Source: CAZFHL01 sp964519145 (GTDB lineage: Bacteria > Patescibacteriota > Minisyncoccia > Phycocordibacterales > WO2-35-19). From it: a DNA stretch of 8,898 nt. A program made the position numbers and the translations under genes. Below are positions 1 to 5,619 of this stretch, piece by piece; the stretch's first letter is position 1; every line of letters begins with the position of its first letter. The notes under the pieces are model-generated. The model worked only from the letters and a program-made list of their open reading frames with translations. It ran no database searches and was not told the DNA's origin. The stretch lies in the NCBI GenBank assembly GCA_964519145.1, contig CAZFHL010000026.1:1-8898 (forward strand), written 5' to 3'.

Positions 1-25
1 GATTTTTTGTTAATCGCCAAAAAAA

Positions 26-55
26 TTGATAAAATATTAAAGTCTAATATATAAA
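26..55 (+). promoter_or_regulatory. Putative sigma70-type promoter for argS
   Basis: TTGATA at 26-31 and TATAAA at 50-55 are separated by 18 bp, close to the housekeeping consensus. Transcription would begin near 62 and give a leader of about 67 nt before the chosen argS ATG at 129. A second -10-like TATAAA at 117-122, preceded by TG, lies exactly 12 bp before that ATG but lacks a -35 box at good spacing. In sequence this AT-rich, single boxes arise by chance, so the paired boxes at 26-55 are the better candidate. Confidence 0.5.
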
Positions 56-128
56 TTTATTACAGAGGAGGATTTGTTATAAAAAATAGTTGAGTTCTAT
101 TTGGTTAAATAAATGTTATAAATATAAT

Positions 129-1859
129 ATGAATATTAAAGAAAAAATTAAAAATTTGATAAGGGAGAATATAAGTATAATAGAAGGGGTAGATTTTTCT
201 GTCGATAATACTACTGATTTTAAGTTTGGAGAGTATAGCTCAAATATTGCTCTTATGTTATCCAAAAAAGAAAAGAAGAATCCAAAAGAGTTGGCTCTGA
301 GTTTTGTTTCTGTTTTAAATCAAAGTCTGAAAGACCCAAAACAAACAAAGGATGGTTTGTTTGGTCAAATAGAAAAAGTAGAGGTGGCAGGTCCTGGGTT
401 TATAAATTTTTATTTAACAAAAGAGGCTATAAAAAATATTTTACTCCAAACCAAAACAGGAGCTGATTTGCCAAGTAAATTGAAAGGTGAAAAATATATT
501 ATTGAGTACACCGTTACAAATGTTTTAAAACCTATGCACATAGGACATTTGATGGGTAACATAATAGGTGAGTCTCTTTCTAGGATAATACAATCAAATG
601 GCGCTGAAATAAAAAGAAATAATTATCAAGGTGATGTTGGTTTGCATATAGCAAAGGCTTTATGGGGTCTTGTACAAAAAGGAGGCAAAAAAGAAATAAA
701 TTTAGATGAACAAATAAAATATATAGGAGAGGCGTATGCTTACGGCTCCATTCAATACGAAGATAATGAAAAAGCTCAGATTGAAATAAAAGAGATAAAT
801 AAAAAAATGGCAGATAAAAGTGACTCTATTTTGATTGATTTATATAATTGGGGGAGGGAGATAAGTTTAAAACATTTTGAAGAATTATATAAAAAACTTG
901 GAACAAAATTTGATTATTATTTTTTTGAAAGTGAAGTCTCAGACGATGCTATAAAAATAGTAAGAGAATTTTTATCAAAGGGTGTTTTTGAAGAAAGTGA
1001 TGGGGCTATTGTTTTTGATGGTAAAAAATATGATGATTCTTTGCATACAAGAGTTTTTATAAACTCTTTTGGTATACCAACTTATGAAGCAAAAGATATT
1101 GCTCATGCTATTCGGAAATATAAAACTTATCAATTTGATAAATCTATTATTGTAACAGCAAATGAGCAAGACAATTATTTTAAAGTGGTTTTGTGTGCTT
1201 TGGGACAAATAGATAAAAATATTTCAGATAGAACAATGCATTTATCACACGGAATGCTTAAATTGCCAGATGGAAAAATGGGTTCAAGAAAAGGTAATGT
1301 CATAACAGGGGAGAATCTTATATCAGATGTTTTTAATATGGCTTTAGAAAAAATGAAAGACAGGGATTTTAATAATGAAAAGAAAAATGAGATTGCTGAG
1401 ATGGTTTCTGTTGGTGCTATAAAATATTCAATATTAAAACAATCAATAGGACGAGATATTATTTTTGATTTTGAAAAATCTCTTTCTTTTGAAGGCGATT
1501 CTGGTCCATATTTGCAATACTCAGCTGTTAGGGCAAATTCTATTTTGAAAAAAGCAAGTGAGATTGATTTAAAATCAACTGAAACTGTGCCAGAAAATTG
1601 GCAAACAACAAACTTAGAAAAAGAGCTCATAAAGTTTTATGATTTTATAGAGAGGGCTTGTGATGATTTTGCTCCGCAGTATTTGGTCACTTATCTTGTA
1701 AATTTAGCAGGGGAGTTTAATAGTTTTTATGCAAAGGAGAAAATAGTCGATGAAAAAGATGCTACTTCTCCTTATAAACTTTTCATCACAGAAGTGTTCA
1801 AAGAAACTATGCAATCAGGTTTGTGGCTACTTGGCATCAAAACTCCAGAGGAGATGTAG
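129..1859 (+). CDS. argS: Arginine--tRNA ligase (class I aminoacyl-tRNA synthetase)
   Basis: This cytoplasmic enzyme charges tRNA-Arg with arginine at the expense of ATP. Numbered from the ATG at 129 (576 aa), the protein has the N-terminal tRNA D-loop-recognition domain (about 1-110), the class I HIGH motif at 137-140 (preceded by KPM), a KMSK-region motif KMGSRKGN at 383-390, and the C-terminal anticodon-binding helical domain starting around GPYLQYSAVRA and ending in LGIKTPEEM, as is usual for ArgS. The length is typical of the family. The reading frame opens 13 codons earlier at a TTG (90), but MNIKEKIKNLI is a normal ArgS N-terminus and the extension MSSIWLNKCYKYN is not, so the ATG is preferred. 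No Shine-Dalgarno motif precedes the ATG; a GAGGAGGA run at 65-72 is too far away to serve either start. The gene is monocistronic and is followed by a palindromic repeat 16 nt after its stop codon. Identity is secure; the exact start is less so. Confidence 0.96.
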   Translation: MNIKEKIKNLIRENISIIEGVDFSVDNTTDFKFGEYSSNIALMLSKKEKKNPKELALSFVSVLNQSLKDPKQTKDGLFGQIEKVEVAGPGFINFYLTKEAIKNILLQTKTGADLPSKLKGEKYIIEYTVTNVLKPMHIGHLMGNIIGESLSRIIQSNGAEIKRNNYQGDVGLHIAKALWGLVQKGGKKEINLDEQIKYIGEAYAYGSIQYEDNEKAQIEIKEINKKMADKSDSILIDLYNWGREISLKHFEELYKKLGTKFDYYFFESEVSDDAIKIVREFLSKGVFEESDGAIVFDGKKYDDSLHTRVFINSFGIPTYEAKDIAHAIRKYKTYQFDKSIIVTANEQDNYFKVVLCALGQIDKNISDRTMHLSHGMLKLPDGKMGSRKGNVITGENLISDVFNMALEKMKDRDFNNEKKNEIAEMVSVGAIKYSILKQSIGRDIIFDFEKSLSFEGDSGPYLQYSAVRANSILKKASEIDLKSTETVPENWQTTNLEKELIKFYDFIERACDDFAPQYLVTYLVNLAGEFNSFYAKEKIVDEKDATSPYKLFITEVFKETMQSGLWLLGIKTPEEM

Positions 1860-1875
1860 GTAGAGGATAGAATAT

Positions 1876-2015
1876 CAGGCCTCTTTAAAAAGTCTTTCTT
1901 AGTGTAGTTTTTGCTAGACACGCATAAAAATCTGCTGATTTTTTGCTATGATCGTCAGAGTCAACCTTGCGCAAGTCTATCAAAAACTACACTTGCGACG
2001 ACTTTTGAAAGAGAC
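1876..2015. repeat. Long imperfect palindromic intergenic repeat, copy 1 (ERIC/MITE-like)
   Basis: Almost the whole segment 1879-2015 is self-complementary in one register. The outer arms are 1879-1894 against 2000-2015 (14 of 16 positions pair). A symmetric 6x6 internal loop follows, then a perfect 13-bp stem AGTGTAGTTTTTG (1901-1913) against CAAAAACTACACT (1981-1993), one mismatch, and TAGAC (1915-1919) against GTCTA (1975-1979). The centre holds its own hairpin: CATAAAAATC (1923-1932), loop TGCT, GATTTT (1937-1942) and TATG (1947-1950) with a four-base bulge. A second copy lies at 8760-8898. There is no coding capacity. It resembles non-autonomous miniature elements such as ERIC in size and symmetry, but no sequence relation to ERIC is claimed. 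Confidence 0.85.
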
Positions 2016-2028
2016 AAAACTCAATTAT

Positions 2029-2056
2029 TTGACAATAAAGCTATATTTGATAGTAT
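2029..2056 (+). promoter_or_regulatory. Promoter of the rpsS-rplE ribosomal protein operon
   Basis: A perfect -35 TTGACA at 2029-2034 is followed after 16 bp by TAGTAT at 2051-2056. The -10 is preceded by TGA, an extended -10 (TGN). The predicted start point is near 2063, giving a leader of about 33 nt before the rpsS ATG. The promoter lies just outside the end of the palindromic repeat (2015), so the repeat does not supply it. It is the best consensus -35 box I see in the window, as expected for a highly expressed ribosomal operon. Confidence 0.65.
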
Positions 2057-2064
2057 GTAATCTG

Positions 2065-2080
2065 TTCGCCTTCGGGCGAA
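2065..2080 (+). promoter_or_regulatory. Leader hairpin with UUCG tetraloop at the 5' end of the ribosomal operon mRNA
   Basis: TTCGCC (2065-2070), loop TTCG (2071-2074) and GGCGAA (2075-2080) form a perfect 6-bp stem closed by C-G, the exceptionally stable cUUCGg tetraloop. It is an island of GC in AT-rich sequence. With the predicted start near 2063 it would sit at the very 5' end of the transcript, 15 nt before the rpsS start codon. It could protect the mRNA end, act in ribosomal-protein feedback, or be a weak attenuator, since the following sequence is U-rich but not an uninterrupted U-tract. The structure is clear; its role is inference. Confidence 0.6.
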
Positions 2081-2095
2081 TTAAATTTAATTTTT

Positions 2096-2437
2096 ATGTC
2101 AAGATCACTTAAAAAAGGACCATATGTAGACCTTCGAGTTTTGAAAAAAATAGAAGGTAAAAAACCACAGGATACTGGGGTTATAAAAACTTGGTCTAGG
2201 GCGTGTACTGTATCTCCAGAAATGGTTGGTTTTAAATTTGGAGTTCATAATGGCAGAGATCATATAGAGGTATTAGTATCAGAAGATATGGTAGGTCATA
2301 AACTTGGGGAATTTTCTCCAACAAGAAAATTCGTTAAACATGGTGGTAAAATGCAAAAAGAATTAGAAGCAAAGAAAAAGGAGGCAGAAATAACAGCAGC
2401 TAAAAGCGCAAAAGCTACTACAGAAAGCAAGAAATAA
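2096..2437 (+). CDS. rpsS: 30S ribosomal protein uS19
   Basis: S19 is a small-subunit head protein that contacts 16S rRNA together with S13. The 113-residue product begins MSRSLKKGPYVD and carries TWSRACTVSPEMVG, the central HNGRDHIEVLVSEDMVGHKLGEFSPTRKF segment characteristic of S19, and then HGGK. The usual bacterial length is about 90-95 aa. Here a tail of roughly 28 residues rich in Lys, Glu and Ala (KMQKELEAKKK onward) is added; it is probably a flexible or helical rRNA-binding extension. This is the first gene of the operon. The normal upstream partner rplB is absent and is replaced by a palindromic repeat, argS lying beyond it. The start codon is preceded by an A/T-only stretch with no Shine-Dalgarno motif. 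Confidence 0.97.
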   Translation: MSRSLKKGPYVDLRVLKKIEGKKPQDTGVIKTWSRACTVSPEMVGFKFGVHNGRDHIEVLVSEDMVGHKLGEFSPTRKFVKHGGKMQKELEAKKKEAEITAAKSAKATTESKK

Positions 2438-2447
2438 CTAAATTATA

Positions 2448-2789
2448 ATGAAAGAAGTAAAAGCACAATTGAATAGTTATAGACAATCTCCAAGAAAAGT
2501 CAGATTGGTTGCTAGTGCTTTGCGTGGAAAATCTGTTTCTTCAGCAAAAAATATTTTAAGTATTGTAACAAAAAAAGCTACAGGTCCTATACATAAATTA
2601 TTAAATTCAGCTGTAGCAAATGCAAAAAATTTAGGTTTAAATTTAGATACTTTAAAAATAAAAAATATTACAGTAGACGGTGGGGCTATTTTATACAGAA
2701 GAAGGCCAGTATCAAGAGGTTCGGCTCATCCCATCAAAAAAAGAACGAGCCATATAACAATAATTTTAACAGAAAGTAATTCAAAATAG
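2448..2789 (+). CDS. rplV: 50S ribosomal protein uL22
   Basis: L22 binds 23S rRNA during early 50S assembly, and its long beta-hairpin lines the peptide exit tunnel. The 113-aa protein has the expected N-terminus (KAQLNSYRQSPRKVRLVA), the helical LLNSAVANAKN segment, and the C-terminal hairpin with the family signature RRRPVSRGSAHPIKKRTSHI, then the final strand ITIIL. Length is normal. The gene follows rpsS after 10 nt in the conserved S19-L22-S3 order, so the genes are almost certainly co-transcribed. The upstream spacer is A/T-rich with no purine-rich Shine-Dalgarno box. Confidence 0.97.
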   Translation: MKEVKAQLNSYRQSPRKVRLVASALRGKSVSSAKNILSIVTKKATGPIHKLLNSAVANAKNLGLNLDTLKIKNITVDGGAILYRRRPVSRGSAHPIKKRTSHITIILTESNSK

Positions 2790-2801
2790 TTTTATAATTT
2801 T

Positions 2802-3467
2802 ATGTCACACAAGGTACATCCATACGCACATAGACTAGGTATAATCAGAGATTGGAAATCTCGTTGGTTTGGTGTAAAAGATAAATACAAACAAAATCTT
2901 AAAGGAGATGTTTTGATATATGGATTTTTAAGAAAAAGATTAAAAGGTTTTTTTGTAAATTCAATTGAAACAGAGAGAAATGTAAAAACATTTAGAATCA
3001 TCATTGAAACATCAAGACCGGGTATGATAATGGGTAGAAACGGAGAAGGGATGACTAAATTGAGAAATGATTTGATAAAATTTATGCAAAGAGCGGGGTT
3101 AAATGTAAAAGAAGAATTGAAAATAGATATAAAAGAGGTAAAATCTCCAGAGTCTAGTTCTATGATATCTGCACAAATGGTAGCAGAAGGTCTTGAAAAA
3201 AGATTGCCATTTAGGAGAGTTGTAAAACAAATGATAGAAAAGGCTTTTGCAAATAGAGATGTAAAAGGGGTAAAAATAAGTCTTTCTGGTATTATGGGTG
3301 GTTCAAATATGGCAAGAGTTGAAACAAAAAAAGTTGGCAGAATACCACTTCAAACATTGAGAGCAGACATAGATTATGCTTTTTATGAAGCACTTTTGCC
3401 ATTAGGTAAAATAGGTATAAAAGTTTGGATTTATAAAGGAGATATTTTTAATAATAAAGCCAAATAA
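2802..3467 (+). CDS. rpsC: 30S ribosomal protein uS3
   Basis: S3 sits at the mRNA entry channel of the small subunit and contributes to mRNA unwinding. The 221-aa product starts MSHKVHPYAHRLGI, matching the canonical S3 N-terminus. It has a type II KH domain with the GXXG loop GRNG at residues 78-81, and the C-terminal domain with LSGIMGGSNMARVE, the GRIPLQTLRADIDYA segment and GKIGIKVWIYKGDI. Length is within the usual range (about 210-240). It follows rplV after 12 nt. The start codon is preceded by TATAATTTT, which could by chance resemble a -10 box and contains no Shine-Dalgarno motif. Confidence 0.97.
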   Translation: MSHKVHPYAHRLGIIRDWKSRWFGVKDKYKQNLKGDVLIYGFLRKRLKGFFVNSIETERNVKTFRIIIETSRPGMIMGRNGEGMTKLRNDLIKFMQRAGLNVKEELKIDIKEVKSPESSSMISAQMVAEGLEKRLPFRRVVKQMIEKAFANRDVKGVKISLSGIMGGSNMARVETKKVGRIPLQTLRADIDYAFYEALLPLGKIGIKVWIYKGDIFNNKAK

Positions 3468-3497
3468 TTTTTAAGTTTATAATTTTAAGATAAATAT

Positions 3498-3917
3498 ATG
3501 TTATTCCCAAAGAAAGTAAAATATAGAAAATGGCATACAATGAGAAAAAACCCAAAAAGGATTAGTCCAGCTACTCGTGGTATAACTGTAGCTTTTGGTT
3601 CTCATGGTCTTAAAACTTTAGATGCTTGTCGTATTACTTCAAATCAAATAGAAGCCTCAAGAAAGGCTATAAGTAGATCTGTAGGTAAGACAGGTAGAGT
3701 TTGGATAAGGATTTTTCCAGATATGCCATTTACAAAAAAACCAGCAGAAGTAAAAATGGGTAAAGGAAAAGGAGATATAGAGGGTTATTGTGTACAAGTA
3801 TTGCCGGGCCAAGTGCTTTTTGAAGTAGATGGTGTTTCTGGCCCCGTAGCTTCTGAAGCTCTAAGAAAAGGTGGCACAAAGATGCCTGTTAAGACAAAAG
3901 TAGTTCTAAGAGCTTGA
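3498..3917 (+). CDS. rplP: 50S ribosomal protein uL16
   Basis: L16 is a late-assembly protein of the large subunit near the peptidyl transferase centre and A-site tRNA elbow. The 139-aa product begins MLFPKKVKYRKWH and contains GITVAFGSHGLKTLDACRIT, the basic SRSVGKTGRVWIRIFPDMPFTKKPAEVKMGKGKG region that is diagnostic of L16, and a C-terminus with VLPGQVLFEVDGV and KMPVKTKVVLR. Length is normal (about 137). The stop codon is TGA, one of two in this window, which argues for the standard bacterial code. It lies 30 nt after rpsC. Confidence 0.97.
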   Translation: MLFPKKVKYRKWHTMRKNPKRISPATRGITVAFGSHGLKTLDACRITSNQIEASRKAISRSVGKTGRVWIRIFPDMPFTKKPAEVKMGKGKGDIEGYCVQVLPGQVLFEVDGVSGPVASEALRKGGTKMPVKTKVVLRA

Positions 3918-3956
3918 TTTATTTAGTATTTAGTGTAGATTGATAAGACTTAAATT

Positions 3957-4130
3957 ATGAAAGATTTAATAAACAAAACAGTTGAAGAGTTGCATAAAGA
4001 GCTAAATGATAGTCGTGTTTCTTTGCATAAATTAAGATTCAGTAATTCAACTAAGACAAATAATGCAAAAGAAAATTCTAAAATAAAAAAACAGATTGCA
4101 AGAATAAAAACAATATTGGCATCAAAATAA
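3957..4130 (+). CDS. rpmC: 50S ribosomal protein uL29 (small)
   Basis: This 57-aa reading frame lies in the position L29 always occupies, between L16 and S17. Its translation begins MKDLINKTVEELHKELND, has the LHKLRFSN segment matching the conserved L.KLRFQ-type helix of L29, and ends with KIKKQIARIKTILASK, the usual second helix (IARIKTIL). L29 is a two-helix protein near the exit tunnel that helps form the docking site for trigger factor and SRP. The length is slightly below the usual 60-70 aa. The gene starts 39 nt after rplP and its stop is 4 nt from the rpsQ start, consistent with translational coupling. Assignment rests on both sequence and gene order. Confidence 0.93.
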   Translation: MKDLINKTVEELHKELNDSRVSLHKLRFSNSTKTNNAKENSKIKKQIARIKTILASK

Positions 4131-4134
4131 AAAT

Positions 4135-4395
4135 ATGGAAACAAAAGATTTAAAACAAAAAATAGTAGAAGCAAAAGGAAAGATACTCCGTGGTGTTGTT
4201 GTTTCTGATAAGATGAAAGATACTTGCGTTGTTCTTGTAACAAGATTTGTTAAACATTTAAAATATAAAAAGTATTATAAAGTTAGTAAAAAATACAAAG
4301 CACACGATGTAAACAATACTAAGAAAATTGGAGACAAAGTAGAGATACAAGAAGTAAGACCGATATCAAAAGATAAGCATTTTAAAGTAATTTAA
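4135..4395 (+). CDS. rpsQ: 30S ribosomal protein uS17
   Basis: S17 is a primary 16S rRNA-binding protein with an OB fold. The 86-aa product has the expected strand RGVVVSDKMKDTCVVLVTR, followed by KYKKYYKVSKKYKAHD, then a variant of the usual NEC..GD region (NNTKKIGDKVEIQE) and VRPISKDKHFKVI, which matches the S17 C-terminal signature. Length is normal. The start ATG at 4135 is only 4 nt after the rpmC stop, and the rpsQ stop is 4 nt before rplN, so these three genes form the tightest part of the operon. Confidence 0.96.
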   Translation: METKDLKQKIVEAKGKILRGVVVSDKMKDTCVVLVTRFVKHLKYKKYYKVSKKYKAHDVNNTKKIGDKVEIQEVRPISKDKHFKVI

Positions 4396-4399
4396 TTTT

Positions 4400-4777
4400 A
4401 TGATTCAACCAAGATCAATAGTAAAAATAGCAGACAATTCCGGTGCAAAGATAGGCCGTATTTTCAAAATACTTGGTAGTTCAAAAAAGAAATATGCAAG
4501 AATAGGTGAATTGGTTGTTTTGTCTGTTCAAAAAGCAGAACCAAGAAAAGATGTAAAAAAGAAAGCTGTACTTTTGGGTTTAGTGGTAAGACAAAAATCT
4601 CCTTTAAGAAGAAAAGATGGTTCATATATTAGATTTGATGAAAATGCCGTGGTAATTGTGGAAAGAAAGAAAACAGAGATAGTGCCAAAAGCCGGAAGAA
4701 TATTCGGCCCAATTCCAAGAGAAATAGCTGAAGCGGGCCATCAAGCAATAGTTTCTTTAGCACCAGAAGTTATATAA
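4400..4777 (+). CDS. rplN: 50S ribosomal protein uL14
   Basis: L14 lies at the subunit interface and takes part in an inter-subunit bridge. The 125-aa product starts MIQPRSIVKIADNSGAK, the standard L14 opening, and contains VVRQKSPLRRKDGSYIRFDENAVVIV (conserved middle) and GRIFGPIPREIAEAGHQAIVSLAPEVI (conserved end). The usual length is 122; three extra residues fall in the loop KSPLRRKDGS/ERKKTEIVPK region. The gene begins 4 nt after rpsQ. It is followed by the longest gap in the operon (56 nt), where a candidate internal promoter is seen. Confidence 0.97.
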   Translation: MIQPRSIVKIADNSGAKIGRIFKILGSSKKKYARIGELVVLSVQKAEPRKDVKKKAVLLGLVVRQKSPLRRKDGSYIRFDENAVVIVERKKTEIVPKAGRIFGPIPREIAEAGHQAIVSLAPEVI

Positions 4778-4787
4778 ATATAAATTT

Positions 4788-4815
4788 TTGCTAAAGAATA
4801 CTAAATATGTATAAT
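4788..4815 (+). promoter_or_regulatory. Possible internal promoter ahead of rplX-rplE
   Basis: The 56-nt gap between rplN and rplX contains TTGCTA (4788-4793) and a perfect TATAAT (4810-4815) with 16-bp spacing. The predicted start near 4822 would leave a leader of about 12 nt before the rplX ATG at 4834. All other gaps in this operon are 4-39 nt. The -35 matches consensus at only 4 of 6 positions, and perfect -10 boxes occur by chance in AT-rich sequence, so this is tentative. Confidence 0.35.
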
Positions 4816-4833
4816 ACAAAATATTAAAATATT

Positions 4834-5049
4834 ATGAAAATTAAGAAAAATGACAAAGTAATAGTAATAACAGGAAAAGACAAAGGAAAGTCTGGTATTA
4901 TTTTGAAATCTTTTCCAAAACATAATAGTGTTTTGATAGACGGCATAAACATTAAAAAGGTTCACAAAAGACCTAGAAAGCAAGGAGAAAAAGGGAAGAT
5001 TGTAGAACAAGCTCAACCTATAGATGCTTCAAATGTTAAAAAAGTTTAA
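4834..5049 (+). CDS. rplX: 50S ribosomal protein uL24, short form
   Basis: L24 is one of the two initiators of 50S assembly and binds the 5' region of 23S rRNA near the tunnel exit. The 71-aa product has the KOW motif at its N-terminus (KKNDKVIVITGKDKGKSGIIL, residues about 4-24), the INIKKVHKRP loop, and ends at AQPIDASNVKKV. Typical bacterial L24 is about 100-105 aa and continues after the equivalent SNVMLV position with a further beta-rich segment containing GKPTRVGF-like sequence. Here translation stops exactly at that point with TAA, and rplE follows 9 nt later. It is therefore a minimal KOW-only L24. No frameshifted remnant of the missing part fits in the 9-nt gap, so this looks like a genuine short form. 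Confidence 0.93.
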   Translation: MKIKKNDKVIVITGKDKGKSGIILKSFPKHNSVLIDGINIKKVHKRPRKQGEKGKIVEQAQPIDASNVKKV

Positions 5050-5058
5050 AAAGAAATT

Positions 5059-5592
5059 ATGAAATTAATGAAAGAAAAAGTAATAGATGCTTTTAAAGAA
5101 CTAAAAACTAGTTTGGGTCTTAAAAATATAATGCAAGCACCTAAAATAGTGAAGGTTATCGTCAATTCCGGAGTAGGCTCAATAAATGATAAAAAAAAGG
5201 TAGATGTTATAGAAAATAGACTAACAAAAATAACAGGACAAAAACCTATAAGAAGAGGGGCTAAAAAAGCTATTGCCTCTTTTAAATCAAGAGAAGGAGA
5301 TATTGTTGGTATTCAAGTTTCTTTGAGAGGAGAGAGGATGTGGAGTTTTCTTGATAGATTATTCAATATTGCTTTACCTAGAACAAAAGATTTTAGAGGT
5401 ATATCCATAAATGCCATTGATGATATGGGAAACTATACTTTGTCTATAAAAGAAAACACTGTATTTCCAGAAACTGCCGATGAAGATTTAAAAGACGTTT
5501 TTGGTTTTTCTGCTACAATCGTCACAAATTTAAAAGACAAAAAGACTGCCTTAGAATTTTTTAAATCTCTAGGTTTTCCTTTCAAAAAATAA
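5059..5592 (+). CDS. rplE: 50S ribosomal protein uL5
   Basis: L5 belongs to the central protuberance and binds 5S rRNA together with L18. The 177-aa product shows the standard opening (MQAPKIVKVIVNSGVGSI), the GQKPIRRGAKKAIASFKSREGDIVG segment, the LRGERMWSFLDRLFNIALPRTKDFRGI block and a C-terminus ending EFFKSLGFPFKK, as in bacterial L5. Length is normal (about 179). Two in-frame ATGs lie at 5059 and 5068; the first is used here because it is closest to rplX (9 nt). It is the last gene of the cluster; rpsN and rpsH, which normally follow, are not present. The stop codon lies inside a perfect 28-bp palindrome, probably the operon terminator. Confidence 0.97.
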   Translation: MKLMKEKVIDAFKELKTSLGLKNIMQAPKIVKVIVNSGVGSINDKKKVDVIENRLTKITGQKPIRRGAKKAIASFKSREGDIVGIQVSLRGERMWSFLDRLFNIALPRTKDFRGISINAIDDMGNYTLSIKENTVFPETADEDLKDVFGFSATIVTNLKDKKTALEFFKSLGFPFKK

Positions 5593-5607
5593 ATTTATTT
5601 TTTGAAA
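5580..5607. terminator. Perfect AT-rich palindrome over the rplE stop codon, likely bidirectional terminator
   Basis: TTTCAAAAAATAAA (5580-5593) is followed directly by its exact reverse complement (5594-5607), giving a 28-bp perfect palindrome centred between two bases and containing the rplE TAA at 5590-5592. As RNA it gives an A-tract, a short loop and a U-tract on either strand. The stem is nearly all A-U, so it would be a weak classical terminator, but the position at the end of an operon and facing convergent comF fits. The sequence is certain; termination is inference. Confidence 0.5.
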
Positions 5608-5619
5608 ACATCGTTGAGT

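Noticed and set aside
90..128. TTG start extending ArgS by 13 residues
   Set aside because: The extension does not resemble ArgS N-termini and has no ribosome-binding signal; the ATG at 129 gives a standard N-terminus.
975..1630. Two minus-strand open frames opposite argS
   Set aside because: They are antisense to well-conserved argS coding sequence, have no initiation context and translate to low-complexity hydrophobic or Ser/Phe-rich sequence.
1876..2015. The palindromic repeat as an integron attC site or a CRISPR unit
   Set aside because: No GTTRRRY core sites or integrase, and only two distant copies without regular spacers.
3478..3483. TATAAT upstream of rplP as an internal promoter (and a similar one at 2793-2798 before rpsC)
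   Set aside because: No -35 box at usable spacing and such hexamers are expected by chance in A/T-only spacers.
3950..4243. Minus-strand open frame with many Phe/Leu residues resembling a membrane protein
   Set aside because: It is the mirror of the lysine-rich rpmC and rpsQ genes; AAA-rich sense codons read as TTT (Phe) in antisense.
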